A stretch of 64,000 bases of DNA from Candidatus Sumerlaeota bacterium (GCA_012513815.1 JAAZBM010000014.1:186001-250000); one strand, 5' to 3'. Shown: positions 52,616 to 62,974, counted from the stretch's first letter. A program made the numbers and translations. Notes: generated by a model not told the origin, from the sequence alone.

Positions 52616-55024
52616 CTATTTGCCATAAACCCTAAGTTCATTGATGTTTAGCCACGTCTCGGGGTCTTTGGACGGATAGATAGTCAAACGCACATAGCGC
52701 CCCGAACGATTGAAGGATGTACGATAGCAGTGATTCGTTCTGTCGGTCGAAATCTTCGGAGCCACCAGAGCGACCGGAGAGCTCCATGTGGTGCCCTCAT
52801 CCGACAGTTGAATCTCGGCTTTCTCCGGCAGTGCGACACGTGCGTCACCAGGCTCTTTATCCTTGCGAAGGAAATAGGCTTCAATATCGCAGACAGGGCC
52901 TATCGCACCCAAGTCCAGTTCCACGCTGACGGTACTTTTTTGGTCATACCAACCGACCTGCGCATAACCACGAATCGTATGCTCGCCATTGGTCAGTTTG
53001 CCGTTGGGGTCGGGGAATCGGTCTCCGGGAAGATGCGACAACTTATAAGGACACAGCCTGCTTCGTATCATCTGCCCCACACCCAACACGGCCAACTCGG
53101 AGGGATAGGCGGTCTTGCCTTGGCGAGGTTTTATCAGGAAGGACACATACCGGGCCTCACACATATTTTCCGGTCGGAAGTAGCCCGTATTACTGATGTT
53201 GACATCCTCATTGTAGGGAGCGCCAAATTTGCCGACGCTCTGATACTTTTTACCATCCACGGACACTTCGACCTCGATACTCTCAGGCCACTCCGCGCTA
53301 CAGGTCGATTCGTTGGCAAAATTCACCGCAAATGCTTCGATGTCCGGATGCACCCGGCATAAGTCGACCGTCAGAACGGTTGGATTCGTCAACTTCACTC
53401 CCGTAACCGATGTCGCTTCTTCCTGCCCGCCATCCGTCAACTTAGCCAAATCGTTGTCTTTGACAAACTTCCGCGAACTGCCGGATTTGCTCAAGCTCAC
53501 CGGACAATCACGCGAGAGAATATCGAGCAGTGGCGTGCCGGCAAGATACCGTTGCGCATTCTGGTAGAACAAGACCGAAGAAGCACTGTGACTCGGGGAC
53601 AAATAAGCCCACTCAAAGGTCATAATCTTGTTCCCGACAATGGGTGCGGCCGAATACATCTGGTCAATAAAGCGGCTAAAGTGTTGCGGGAAGGGAGTAT
53701 AAACTTTCTCGAAGGACTCTAAATCACACCACAGTGTACGACTTGTCGACGCGCATGCGCATTGAGTGCGATAAAAGATTTCTTGCATGTAGGAATAAGT
53801 TCGCGCCTTGGAATCGCTGTTGGGATACTCGTTAGCGCCGATGCCATCTTGCACCGCTATAAAATCCAAGAAAGGAACTTCCTCAAATATCTTGTGCCAA
53901 AACGCTTCGTAATCGTTACTTTTGAAATACGGTTCCGGCTCAACAAAAGGCGCCGAACAAATCTGATACTTCGCGTCCAAGGACTTCAAATGTTTCGTCA
54001 CCGGCTTCAAATAATGGTCAATCCACACTCGCTGCACCGATTCCGAAACAGGATACCAGAACTCGGGAATCAGATAAAATCCTTTGAGCGCAGGATATTT
54101 CGCGTATCGGGCATACGCGTCATCCGCCACCGCGATAATCTTTTGGGCAAGTTTGTCGTAGTATTCCGTATCATCATCTTTGCTCCAATAATCACTGGCA
54201 TCGCCCAAATGCAGATAAATGCTCATATTGCGCTTCGAGGCTTCGTCCAAAATATAGTCAAAAGGGTCTGTCTCTGTCAGAACTTTATACCCATCAAGTT
54301 TGGTTGGATAGAACGCAAGATTGTCACGCACCATACGCATCAGAATCATCGAATCCATCCCGACATCATTCATCCAGTCGAGTTCTTTTGCGAAGCGTTC
54401 ACGCGGCCACTTCTCCTTGTTCTCGATGAAGAAAAAAGTCCCACGCATTTTCACTGTTGGCGGAATTGTCAACACACGCACCTCCGTCAGGAGCTTTGCT
54501 CCTTGTGTTTCCTTTCCCCAATCGATTTCGACTTTAACAAATTGCGTATCTGCGGACGCATTGCCGGACACAGCCCACTCCGTAACGCGATTAGAGTAAT
54601 CAGTGGGCAACAATGTGTCGGGGTGCAGTTTGCCAAATAATTGCCAGTTTTTACCATCATAGCTGCAGTAAGCGGTCATCTCCTTGGCCGGAAGCGAAAC
54701 AGGTTGAGTCGCCGTTGTCGCAAAACAGTTGACCGTCACTCCAATAATATTCGATGTTGGTTGATCCAAATCAATCACAAATGAGGTCATCGTGTCATCA
54801 GGAGCCGAAATCCAACCGGCGGCCTTGGCAGTGATGGATGTCTCGCGAGTATCCGCGCCATCTGTGAAGCAACGCGACACAGCTTGCGGTAGTTCGGGGT
54901 AAGCCGTAACCTTTTTCCCCAAAGCAACATCGTAAGGCAAAGCCGCTTGCAATGAGCCGACAGACACCCAGCAACTCATAAGACAAAACATCACTCCTAA
55001 CAATACATAGCGAAATAAACGCAT
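52616..55024 (-). CDS. Secreted TIM-barrel protein (DUF4434-like) with discoidin-like domains
   Basis: About 802 residues. The signal peptide is about 1-27. Residues about 30-190 look like an F5/8 type C (discoidin) domain (AAGWISAPDDTMTSFVIDLD, YCSYDGKNWQLFGKL). About 192-510 form a barrel in the DUF4434 style, opening MRGTFFFIENKEKWPRERF and running through GFYLIPEFWYPV, whose Glu is a candidate acid/base. Two more discoidin-like domains follow (EVSVDGKKYQSVGKF; IQLSDEGTTWSSPVAL). It is likely to bind or cleave a glycan outside the cell. ATG 55033 touches the AAGGGAG site, so 55024 is preferred. Confidence 0.65.
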   Translation of the reverse strand: MRLFRYVLLGVMFCLMSCWVSVGSLQAALPYDVALGKKVTAYPELPQAVSRCFTDGADTRETSITAKAAGWISAPDDTMTSFVIDLDQPTSNIIGVTVNCFATTATQPVSLPAKEMTAYCSYDGKNWQLFGKLHPDTLLPTDYSNRVTEWAVSGNASADTQFVKVEIDWGKETQGAKLLTEVRVLTIPPTVKMRGTFFFIENKEKWPRERFAKELDWMNDVGMDSMILMRMVRDNLAFYPTKLDGYKVLTETDPFDYILDEASKRNMSIYLHLGDASDYWSKDDDTEYYDKLAQKIIAVADDAYARYAKYPALKGFYLIPEFWYPVSESVQRVWIDHYLKPVTKHLKSLDAKYQICSAPFVEPEPYFKSNDYEAFWHKIFEEVPFLDFIAVQDGIGANEYPNSDSKARTYSYMQEIFYRTQCACASTSRTLWCDLESFEKVYTPFPQHFSRFIDQMYSAAPIVGNKIMTFEWAYLSPSHSASSVLFYQNAQRYLAGTPLLDILSRDCPVSLSKSGSSRKFVKDNDLAKLTDGGQEEATSVTGVKLTNPTVLTVDLCRVHPDIEAFAVNFANESTCSAEWPESIEVEVSVDGKKYQSVGKFGAPYNEDVNISNTGYFRPENMCEARYVSFLIKPRQGKTAYPSELAVLGVGQMIRSRLCPYKLSHLPGDRFPDPNGKLTNGEHTIRGYAQVGWYDQKSTVSVELDLGAIGPVCDIEAYFLRKDKEPGDARVALPEKAEIQLSDEGTTWSSPVALVAPKISTDRTNHCYRTSFNRSGRYVRLTIYPSKDPETWLNINELRVYGK

Positions 55025-55126
55025 GACAATCATTCTCCCTTAAATAACGGTTCTCATGAATATTTCAGGAGAGAGCCTAAATTGTTCACGAAATGCTGTA
55101 ATGAAAATCGCGACTGTCCGATTGTA

Positions 55127-56461
55127 ATGTCCAATATGAAAAAAACGCTTTTGCATCTTCTGCAAATGATTGCCAAACTCAATTCATATCAATGGCTGTG
55201 GCCAACGATATGTTTTGTGACCGTGCTTGGCGTAGCATTGGCAATCCGAATCCGTGCGTTTTTGCTCACACTCGGACATACTTTTGACCCTGATGCCATT
55301 GGGTATTGGTCGATTGCTCAACGGTGCAGTTATTTCGCGACCGAGAAACGTGAACCGCTTTATATCTGGATGGTCAAATTTGTTCAACTATTTCCCCTGT
55401 CGCAAGATGTGGCAATGCGCTCATTGAGCGTTCTGGCTGGAATGATTTGTACGGTTCTCATCATCTACGCCAGTTGGCGTTGGTTTGGACTCCTTGCGGC
55501 TTGGATAGCCGGCATCACCTATGCCCTAAGTCCTGCCATGGTTTTCACAGCGGTTCGAGGACTGCGCGAAGAATGGATTATAGCCCTGTTTCTGTGGATT
55601 GCAATTGAGTATGTCGCCACATGGGGCAAACCATATTCGTGGCGAACCGCTCTCCGACTGGGGATTCCGTTGGGGCTGTCCTGCCTACTTCGCCTCTTTA
55701 CTTGCATCTATGTTCCCATCATTCTTGTCGTTCATATCGCATGGGCACTCTATCGCAACCGCCAACCCGCCAAACAGTGGATGCCCGCTGTTGGATTGGT
55801 TTTCTTGATTAGTTGGATTCCTTTGTCGCCCTACTTGATCTACAGCCACAAAGAGTACGGCAATATGTTTTATGTCAGTCAGCTTGGGGCACGCTTCTAT
55901 GCCAATTTGGAATTTGCCGGAAAACTTCCCGGTTTTCCAAGTGTTGAAGAAGTCAGACAAAATGGTTACGCAGGCAAACCTATTACTATGACTGAGTACA
56001 TATTCAAGTATCATACGTTGCCTGAAGTACTTAATCGTTTCTACCAAGGCATCATAACAATGGGTCTATATGGCGGCTATACGACTTGGTGTCATTATCC
56101 CGTTTGGACACGTTATCACGAGGAAATAAAAAGCGTCTGGGCGCAATCGTCACCGAAATTCCGCGAAGAAATGTTTACCCCTGTCCAACAAAGGCTTACG
56201 TTTGTTCTGTGGCGTTACCTTGCTACCATCGGTTTTCTGGCTCTGCTTTTCTACAAACAGGGGCGCTTACTGACTTTTCTCATCTTGGCATTTCACATAC
56301 AAATCTATTTTCTCATTCCCTTGCCCGGCTTTGACTGGCGACTCGCGACGAGTTTCTTCCCCTATATCAACATTGGTTGGGGAGCAGCCGCTGCACTGTT
56401 TTTGCTTGGGCTAAAGAAACTGAATGAGAGCGATAGTAAAAAAGAAACATTGAAGTCGTGA
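55127..56461 (+). CDS. GT-C (PMT/ArnT-like) membrane glycosyltransferase
   Basis: About 444 residues with roughly ten helices. The first outside loop carries TFDPDAIGYWSIAQR, the Asp motif of GT39/GT83-like enzymes that use polyprenyl-phosphate sugars. VRGLREEWIIALFLW and RLFTCIYVPIILVVH are helix-loop segments of the same fold. The frame is open to a TTG at 55082, but ATG 55127 (or 55136) begins directly before the basic MKKT and the first helix. It lies between two secreted barrel proteins and may glycosylate a surface product shared with them. Confidence 0.75.
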   Translation: MSNMKKTLLHLLQMIAKLNSYQWLWPTICFVTVLGVALAIRIRAFLLTLGHTFDPDAIGYWSIAQRCSYFATEKREPLYIWMVKFVQLFPLSQDVAMRSLSVLAGMICTVLIIYASWRWFGLLAAWIAGITYALSPAMVFTAVRGLREEWIIALFLWIAIEYVATWGKPYSWRTALRLGIPLGLSCLLRLFTCIYVPIILVVHIAWALYRNRQPAKQWMPAVGLVFLISWIPLSPYLIYSHKEYGNMFYVSQLGARFYANLEFAGKLPGFPSVEEVRQNGYAGKPITMTEYIFKYHTLPEVLNRFYQGIITMGLYGGYTTWCHYPVWTRYHEEIKSVWAQSSPKFREEMFTPVQQRLTFVLWRYLATIGFLALLFYKQGRLLTFLILAFHIQIYFLIPLPGFDWRLATSFFPYINIGWGAAAALFLLGLKKLNESDSKKETLKS

Positions 56462-56512
56462 ATGAGTTGCGTGTTATTCGTAATATAAATCGAATTATAC
56501 AAGGAAGAAATA

Positions 56513-57709
56513 ATGAGAAGAGCATTTGAGAGTTTCCTGACACTGACCCTTGCCATTGTAGGCTTGTCGTGTCAGGCACAAGAACCCGGCTTCGATCCCG
56601 ATGCGAACAAGGGGCAAGCAGACACCATGATGACATCCCTGACGATGAAGCTTTGCGGTCAGGGGATGCCCATGCTTGAATCCCGTGGAATCTGGCTGTC
56701 ATGGCACGACTACTCCGGCCCGGAAGACAAAACGCTGGCACTACTCGATAAAATCAAGGAACTGAAACTCAACACTGTTTATGTGTGCACCAATATGCGT
56801 GGATATAATGTGTACCCGGACAGTAAGTTTTTACCGCAATGGCCCGACATCAAGACCAGCCAGACGGATGTTCTCAAGTGGCTTGTTCCTGCCATCAAAA
56901 GCCGCGGCTTGCGTTGCGAGGCATGGCCGGAATACGGATTCTATTCGTACTGGACGCCGGACAAAGAGAGCAAGGATATGGGCCCGACGCTCACAAAGCA
57001 TCCTGACTGGGTCGCCATTGACAAGGACGGCAATCCCGCTCACATTGACAAAAAGTTCGGAAAATACTACGCGTTGTGCGCAGCCAATCCGCAAACACAC
57101 AAATTCCTGATTGATTCCTTTATGGAACAGATGCAGCGCTATCCGTTCGATGGATTGCATGTGGACCGCATCCGTTGGACAAACGAAAAGTTCTGCTACT
57201 GCGACTATTGCAAGACGGCATTCAAAAAGAAATATGGTTACGAATTGACACCTCAGCTGAAGTCAGAAAAGGAACTGGCCGATCGCAATGAATTCAGATG
57301 TGCGGCAACAGCAAGCTTTATCAAGGAATTACGCAAGGAGCTTAAGCGGCAATTCCCCGACAAGACGTTGACCGCGGCAGTCGCACCGCCGGAGATGATT
57401 GAAGAAAAAGGACAGAACTGGTTCACATGGGTCAGTGACGGCGATGTGGATGCAGTTGTGCCGATGCTCTATCGCCCCAATATTACCCCCGACCTGAATG
57501 CGATTCGCAGTAAACTCGGCAACGATGTGCCGATGTTTGTCGGGCTAGCGAATGCTGTCGGGCAAGAAAAGCTTGCCAATCAAATCATGCAGTTACGCGC
57601 TGCCAGTCTGCCGGGATTCACTCTTTGGGTCTCGTCGGATTTGGACAAGATTTCCTCCGGCATCGTCGAAATGGTGTTATGGCGTGATGCGGCTTCGCCC
57701 ATCAAATAG
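56513..57709 (+). CDS. Exported glycosyl hydrolase-like protein (GHL10/YddW type)
   Basis: 398 residues. The hydrophobic N-terminus (about 6-20) ends VGLSCQAQ; the Cys could be lipidated, but the lipobox is poor. The barrel domain starts RGIWLSWHDY and includes KIKELKLNTVYVCTNMRGYN, YPFDGLHVDRIRW (the Asp-containing strand typical of GHL10), VSDGDVDAVVPMLYRP and PGFTLWVSSDL. Related proteins bind or cleave peptidoglycan-derived or other glycans; the exact substrate is unknown. CYCDYCKTAF carries a pair of CxxC-like Cys. AGGAAG precedes the ATG. A strong terminator follows. Confidence 0.8.
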   Translation: MRRAFESFLTLTLAIVGLSCQAQEPGFDPDANKGQADTMMTSLTMKLCGQGMPMLESRGIWLSWHDYSGPEDKTLALLDKIKELKLNTVYVCTNMRGYNVYPDSKFLPQWPDIKTSQTDVLKWLVPAIKSRGLRCEAWPEYGFYSYWTPDKESKDMGPTLTKHPDWVAIDKDGNPAHIDKKFGKYYALCAANPQTHKFLIDSFMEQMQRYPFDGLHVDRIRWTNEKFCYCDYCKTAFKKKYGYELTPQLKSEKELADRNEFRCAATASFIKELRKELKRQFPDKTLTAAVAPPEMIEEKGQNWFTWVSDGDVDAVVPMLYRPNITPDLNAIRSKLGNDVPMFVGLANAVGQEKLANQIMQLRAASLPGFTLWVSSDLDKISSGIVEMVLWRDAASPIK

Positions 57710-57727
57710 CTTTGACAGACAAAAACA

Positions 57728-57769
57728 AACGCTCTGTTTCTTAGCAAGAGACAGAGCGTTTTCTTTTTC
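57728..57769. terminator. Bidirectional terminator between the GHL10-like gene and asnB
   Basis: AACGCTCTGT (57728-57737) pairs with ACAGAGCGTT (57751-57760), followed by TTCTTTTTC. The mirror side is also A-rich (AAAAACAAA), so it can serve both convergent genes. Confidence 0.8.
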
Positions 57770-57779
57770 TTGCGAAATC

Positions 57780-59732
57780 TTATCCTAACTTCAATACGCC
57801 TTCGGCCAAAGGATCGGGACGATCAAGGAACGAACGGCACCAAGCTTCAAACATAATCAGAGCCCAAATGCGATGGGTGTGGTCGTTGCGCCCGGAAGTA
57901 TGTTCATCATAAATCCGTTTGAGATAAACCGGGTCAAAGAAACCACGATCGGCCACTTGTTTGCTGAGCAGATACTCGCGCACCTCCTCGCGCAATGGCC
58001 CACGGAACCACTCGCCAATAGGCACTCCAAACCCCTGTTTGGGACGTTCAAGAAATTCGTTTCCAAAAATGGGAAGAGCCACTTTCTTGAGCAAATGCTT
58101 GAGGTGCCCGTTGGGGAATTTGAGATTCAACGGTAGCCGTGCGGCAAATTCCATCACATCCTGATCAAGCAACGGGGAGCGTCCCTCCAATCCAACCGCA
58201 GACGTCATGCGATCGACCTTGGGCAACAGTGCCCCGGGCAGATAAGTCATGATGTCGGAATAAATCATCTTGTCAATCCACTCTTTGGCATTGCCATCAT
58301 TCATGTAGTCGATTGTCATTTGTTCCGTATCCCATTGATTTCCATGCCCGAAAATCTCTTCACGCACAGCGGGCGCAAACAAATGCCTCTTCATATAATC
58401 ACGGAAGAAGACCATCGCAGCCATATAAGTTTTCTCAGGCCCGGCCAGCGTGATGCGATTGATATAACTAAGCAACTCCACCCGACTCGAATTGGACATA
58501 CAACGCTGAGCGCAATCCAAAAGCGGCGACATCATCAATCGAATTGGGCGAGGAATCGCATTGAATTTGTTCAGCCACGGGAACCCGTTATATCTGGCAT
58601 ATCCCGCAAAACTCTCATCACCGCCATCGCCGTTCAACGCAACGGTCACATACTGACGGGTCATCTTGGAAAGATAGTAAGTCGGAATGCCGCTCGAATC
58701 AGCCATCGGCTCATCAAAGTGCCACGCCAAAACACCCAGACATTCGAGTGCGTCCGGTTCGACGATAAACTCATGATGCTTCGTGCCAAACTTTTCAGCG
58801 ACCTCGTGTGCATAAGGGAGTTCGTTGTGCGAATTCTCCTTGAACCCAATCGAAAACGTGTCGATATTGCCACTGATATGGCGGCGCATGTACGCGACAA
58901 CGAGCGAAGAATCGACGCCACCGGACAAGAAGCATCCCAGAGGAACCTCGCTCTCCAAGCGGACGCTCACCGCATCATCAATCAACGCATCAACCTTAGC
59001 GACAGCCTGCTCCTCGGTCAGATTCTCCCACTTGGGTTCATACTCAAGCCGCCAATAACGACAAGTCTCCATCTTGCCGCCCTGACCATAACGCAGCCAA
59101 TGCCCGGGCAACAGTTTGTGCGCCTGCTTGAAAATGCTCATCTCGCCCGGAATATACTCCACGCTGAGATAGTGGTTGATAGCCATCACATTGATGTCAC
59201 GCCGAAAATCGGGATCCGCCAAAAATGACTTGACTTCGCTCGCAAAAAGCAACGCTTCGCGATCTGTGCCTTCATTGATGATTGCATAAAACAATGGTTT
59301 CTTGCCAACACGGTCACGCCCGATGAACAAGCTGCCATCAAGCGAATTCACAATCGCGAAAGCAAACATCCCGCGCAAATGCAAGCAAACATCGGCGCCC
59401 CATTGCTCGTAGCCATGCAAAATGACCTCGGTATCCGTCTGTGTCGTAAAGGTATGCTCCAGTCCTTCGAGTTCCTTACGCAACGCCTTGTGGTTATAGA
59501 TTTCGCCATTGAAGATAATCGCCAAAGATTTATCTTCGTTCTGGATTGGTTGATGCCCAGTCGCGACGTCGATGATGGCCAAGCGACGGAAACTGAGTCC
59601 GAGATTTTTGTTGATGTATTCGCCTTCGTCATCCGGACCACGATGCTGGATGGCCTGACGCATTCTTACCAGAATCTCGCGTTCCACCTCGCGTTCGCGA
59701 TTCACATAAACCTTGCCAGCAATTCCACACAT
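57780..59732 (-). CDS. asnB: Asparagine synthase (glutamine-hydrolysing)
   Basis: 650 residues from ATG 59732, chosen because class II amidotransferases need Cys at position 2 (MCGIAGKV); the frame is open nine codons further. The N-terminal glutaminase domain has QHRGPDDEG, LSFRRLAIIDV and FNGEIYNH. The synthase domain has the PP-loop GCFLSGGVDSSLVVAYM (about 255-271), then DEPMADSSGIPTYYLSK and LNGDGGDESFAGY. This long type is often found among polysaccharide genes, where it amidates sugars or proteins, so asparagine synthesis is likely but not certain. Confidence 0.88.
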   Translation of the reverse strand: MCGIAGKVYVNREREVEREILVRMRQAIQHRGPDDEGEYINKNLGLSFRRLAIIDVATGHQPIQNEDKSLAIIFNGEIYNHKALRKELEGLEHTFTTQTDTEVILHGYEQWGADVCLHLRGMFAFAIVNSLDGSLFIGRDRVGKKPLFYAIINEGTDREALLFASEVKSFLADPDFRRDINVMAINHYLSVEYIPGEMSIFKQAHKLLPGHWLRYGQGGKMETCRYWRLEYEPKWENLTEEQAVAKVDALIDDAVSVRLESEVPLGCFLSGGVDSSLVVAYMRRHISGNIDTFSIGFKENSHNELPYAHEVAEKFGTKHHEFIVEPDALECLGVLAWHFDEPMADSSGIPTYYLSKMTRQYVTVALNGDGGDESFAGYARYNGFPWLNKFNAIPRPIRLMMSPLLDCAQRCMSNSSRVELLSYINRITLAGPEKTYMAAMVFFRDYMKRHLFAPAVREEIFGHGNQWDTEQMTIDYMNDGNAKEWIDKMIYSDIMTYLPGALLPKVDRMTSAVGLEGRSPLLDQDVMEFAARLPLNLKFPNGHLKHLLKKVALPIFGNEFLERPKQGFGVPIGEWFRGPLREEVREYLLSKQVADRGFFDPVYLKRIYDEHTSGRNDHTHRIWALIMFEAWCRSFLDRPDPLAEGVLKLG

Positions 59733-59895
59733 CATGCCACGAAACCTTATCTCATTCAATTTTGCACTGTAAAGTACAATTCTACAATTCGCTTGTGCAA
59801 CTTGTAAAAAGTTTCTGTTTGATGAATTTTATAGTAATGCAAGATATTATGATGTAAAACATCAATTCTGTCAATTCAATTGTGAAAGATATTTT

Positions 59896-60807
59896 ATGAG
59901 TATAAAAACAACCTATGCCGTTCGTGTAACACTTGCGTCTATACTGCTCTTAGGAAGCTCTGTCTGCCTCGCCGAGATGGACAGTCTGGCTCTTCCGCCA
60001 CGGGCAATTGACTCCAAAACCGGAACGCAATTGCATTCCACGTTATCGGCGATGTCGCGTGATGCCCGAGAGAATACAGTCTATCAAGAAGTCAAACACG
60101 GAAATGTCCCGGATTTTTTGCGGAATATGCAGCCTGTCAATGTAAGCGCGACAATCGACGGCAACCTACACAAGGCGGTTTATTATGTGACGGCCGAATA
60201 CGTGAGCCTTGGCAGCAACGACGATTATTACCGTATGCCAATGACACCAATTCTTGGACAATGGATTTGCGACTTGACAAGCACCACGATGCCGACACGA
60301 AAAATGGTCAACGATATTTGGATGGCCGCCCCATGTAAGCTTTCACCCCAACCAATCGCGCCGGACGCGCAGATGATCAACGAGCCTCGCTTCTGGGAAC
60401 ATCAGGTCATGGTACAGACCTCAAGAAATGCGAACGTATTGCCACTGGGCACAATCGTGGGCGGACACAAAAAAGATGTCGTCATCACAATGCGCCTCAA
60501 CGAGACAACACATTCCTCGCCACGAGTGTTCATTTACGGTTGGCATTACTTGAGCGGTAACGCCATTCAGCCGCTATCGGCTGCGCACGAGAGCACCTAT
60601 GCGGATTACAGCCACGGCATCCGTCTGGTTAACAATGAAATGACTGTCGATGGCACAACAACAACTGTGCAAGCCATTCTGCAAGACCCGAAATTGCATG
60701 TCCTGTTGAGCGACGAAGGCGTGTACAATCAGAAGGGTCTGGCCTATCCTGTCAGCGCCCCGCCCGTATCCAACTGCGAGGATTGGATGGCCTCGTGCAC
60801 AAATTGA
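59896..60807 (+). CDS. Conserved secreted protein of unknown function
   Basis: 303 residues with a signal peptide (about 1-26, ending SVCLAEM). No enzyme family is recognised. Blocks that look conserved are VTAEYVSLGSNDDYYRMPMT, LPTRKMVNDIW-like TMPTRKMVNDIWMAAPCKLS, VGGHKKDVV, FIYGWHYLSGNAIQPLS and YADYSHGIRLVNN. From memory the same blocks occur in exported proteins of Bacteroidota, Verrucomicrobiota and Acidobacteriota that are annotated as hypothetical. The His, Asp and Tyr in HKKD, GWHY and DYSH could form an active site, for example a hydrolase, but this is a guess. The next gene also acts in the envelope. Confidence 0.65.
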   Translation: MSIKTTYAVRVTLASILLLGSSVCLAEMDSLALPPRAIDSKTGTQLHSTLSAMSRDARENTVYQEVKHGNVPDFLRNMQPVNVSATIDGNLHKAVYYVTAEYVSLGSNDDYYRMPMTPILGQWICDLTSTTMPTRKMVNDIWMAAPCKLSPQPIAPDAQMINEPRFWEHQVMVQTSRNANVLPLGTIVGGHKKDVVITMRLNETTHSSPRVFIYGWHYLSGNAIQPLSAAHESTYADYSHGIRLVNNEMTVDGTTTTVQAILQDPKLHVLLSDEGVYNQKGLAYPVSAPPVSNCEDWMASCTN

Positions 60808-60929
60808 CACAATAGAAAATGCACTCTGTACAGCCATATTTAGTGTCGTTATCTGTATTTGCTCTTCAATGACAAATGCGCCGACGGGCGTGTTGTTTGT
60901 AGTTATTATTGGAGAATCGTAGAAGACTT

Positions 60930-62090
60930 ATGTGGCGTTTATTGTTTTTGGCATTTATCAGTGCCATTGTCATTGGCGTTTTGGGCTTTGGCGCTGCCTT
61001 TATCGGGCATCAAAAGCGCTTATTGGGCCAAAACGAGATGATTCGCAACGCAAGTGATTTCTACAAAGAAGGTAAGTATCGCGAGGCTTATGACCTAATC
61101 AAGTCCGCCGATGCTGTGGCGGCGAACGAACGCGTTCTGGCGCTCAAGGCACGCATACTCTGCAAGCTCTCGGAGAATCCCAAGGATGGACTGGACGCTT
61201 GGACTGATTTGCTTGAAAAGCATCCGGAATCCGATTATACCCCAGAAGCACTGCTGGCACAAGCGGAGTATCAGCGTGTGGAGATGAATGAACCGGACAA
61301 CGCCAAAAAGATTTATCTTCAGATTCTAGAAAAGTATCCGAACAGTGAACCGGCCGACAGAGCGCTATTGAGCCTATCACGAATCGCAATCAAAGAAAAC
61401 AACATCGAGCAGACACGCCGCAACCTCGAAGCACTTATTCAGCGACCAATGTCCGACGCCCGCGAACAGGCAGAATTTCTTCTCGGCAAGATGAACATGG
61501 AAGCTCTTTACAGCCCCGACCCGGATCCGATGAGTTCCGTTTATGTCATCAAGCAGGGCGATAGTTTGAGCAAAGTATCCAATCTTTTTCATGCGCCAGT
61601 CGACCTTATTTCCGGCATCAACCGTATCGAGAACATCAGGGCATTGCGTGTCGGCCAACGGCTGAAAATTCCTAAGCTCGAGAATCTGGCCGCCGTCGTG
61701 GATTTGGAGAAGCGCGCCATCAGCCTGTACTGCAACCAAGTCTTCTTGCAGCGCTACCGCATCGGCATTGGATTGGGCAAACGTGTCCCCATCGGCAACT
61801 ATACAGTACAGAGTAAGTCTATCGCAAAAGATGACAAAAAAGCAGCCGCTGCCGGAACCGCGATTGACCCCATCAATCAGCCAGGCGCCAAACGCATTAA
61901 TCTCAACAAAAACGCCGTCTATATTCATCAGGCCTATTCGCCCGAGTTGATTGGCAAGCAAAGCGATAGTTCCGTTATCGCAGTCTCACAATCTGATATG
62001 GATGAGCTCTATTCGATGCTCAACAAAGGAATCCCGGTTGTAATTATGGCTAGCACTCAGGATAAGAAAGTAGAGGAAAAAAAGAAATAA
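60930..62090 (+). CDS. TPR-LysM-YkuD-like protein lacking the catalytic cysteine
   Basis: 386 residues. A membrane anchor (about 5-26), TPR-like helices (about 38-195), a LysM domain ([19 protein letters not shown], about 204-250) and a YkuD / L,D-transpeptidase fold (about 253-380). In active enzymes the last part has HGT and SHGCIRM. Here the His stays (His333) but the following residues are Gln-Ala, and the Cys loop reads DSSVIAV, with Val349 at the Cys position and Ala at the Arg position. Cross-linking activity is therefore not expected; a binding or scaffold role on peptidoglycan is likely. The start is ATG 60930 just before the helix. Confidence 0.8.
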   Translation: MWRLLFLAFISAIVIGVLGFGAAFIGHQKRLLGQNEMIRNASDFYKEGKYREAYDLIKSADAVAANERVLALKARILCKLSENPKDGLDAWTDLLEKHPESDYTPEALLAQAEYQRVEMNEPDNAKKIYLQILEKYPNSEPADRALLSLSRIAIKENNIEQTRRNLEALIQRPMSDAREQAEFLLGKMNMEALYSPDPDPMSSVYVIKQGDSLSKVSNLFHAPVDLISGINRIENIRALRVGQRLKIPKLENLAAVVDLEKRAISLYCNQVFLQRYRIGIGLGKRVPIGNYTVQSKSIAKDDKKAAAAGTAIDPINQPGAKRINLNKNAVYIHQAYSPELIGKQSDSSVIAVSQSDMDELYSMLNKGIPVVIMASTQDKKVEEKKK

Positions 62091-62092
62091 TT

Positions 62093-62974
62093 ATGTCGGT
62101 AGACAGAATCCTAAAATTAGGGTTGCCCAAAGGCAGCCTCCAAGAATCAACATTATCGTTGTTCAACAAGGCCGGTTTTCACTTCACTGTTGGAGACCGC
62201 TCCTATGCTGCACATTGCGATGACCCGGAAATCCACGGACTGCTCATTCGCGCACAGGAAATGTCTCGCTATGTCGAGGACGGTGTGTTCGATTTGGGAT
62301 TGACTGGTTTGGACTGGATTCACGAAAACAAATCAACCGTCACAGAAGTCGCCGACTTGGTCTATGCAAAGGCATCAATGCGCCCCGTGCGTTGGGTTTT
62401 GGCGGTTCCGGAATCCAGTGCGATTCGTTGCGCGGCCGATTTGCAAGGCAAACGCATCGCGACCGAAGTGGTCAATATCACGAACGAGTATCTCAAACGT
62501 AATAATGTCACCGCGGATGTTGAATTCTCTTGGGGAGCAACCGAAGCCAAAGCACCCGAACTTGTCGACGCGATTGTCGAAGTCACCGAAACAGGCAACA
62601 GCCTCATCGCCAATCACTATCGCATCGTCGAAACGGTTCTCGAATCATGGACGAAACTCATCGCGAACCCCACCTCGATGCAGGATGCATGGAAGCGCGA
62701 GAAGATTGAAAGCATCGCCATGCTGCTCAAAGCGGCTATCCTCGCCGACAAAAAAGTTGGACTGAAAATGAACATCGAGCGTAGCAAACTCCCAAAATTG
62801 CTGGAGTTGCTGCCCTCGCTTACATCGCCAACGGTATCCCCACTCTACAACGAGAACTGGGTCGCCGTCGAAACAATTCTCGAGGAAGCAAAGGTCAAAA
62901 CGATGATTCCAATCTTCAAACATATCGGTGCATGCGGAATCATTGAATACCCCTTGAACAAAATCATCGACTAA
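62093..62974 (+). CDS. hisG: ATP phosphoribosyltransferase (long form)
   Basis: First enzyme of histidine synthesis: ATP + PRPP to phosphoribosyl-ATP. It has 293 residues, the long homohexameric form that needs no His[21 protein letters not shown] is the start of the catalytic part, and [11 protein letters not shown] and [17 protein letters not shown] (PRPP loop) are conserved. The C-terminal ACT-like domain (about 215-293) carries feedback inhibition by histidine. It starts 2 bp after the YkuD-like gene, so they may be co-transcribed. No other his gene is here. Confidence 0.94.
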   Translation: MSVDRILKLGLPKGSLQESTLSLFNKAGFHFTVGDRSYAAHCDDPEIHGLLIRAQEMSRYVEDGVFDLGLTGLDWIHENKSTVTEVADLVYAKASMRPVRWVLAVPESSAIRCAADLQGKRIATEVVNITNEYLKRNNVTADVEFSWGATEAKAPELVDAIVEVTETGNSLIANHYRIVETVLESWTKLIANPTSMQDAWKREKIESIAMLLKAAILADKKVGLKMNIERSKLPKLLELLPSLTSPTVSPLYNENWVAVETILEEAKVKTMIPIFKHIGACGIIEYPLNKIID

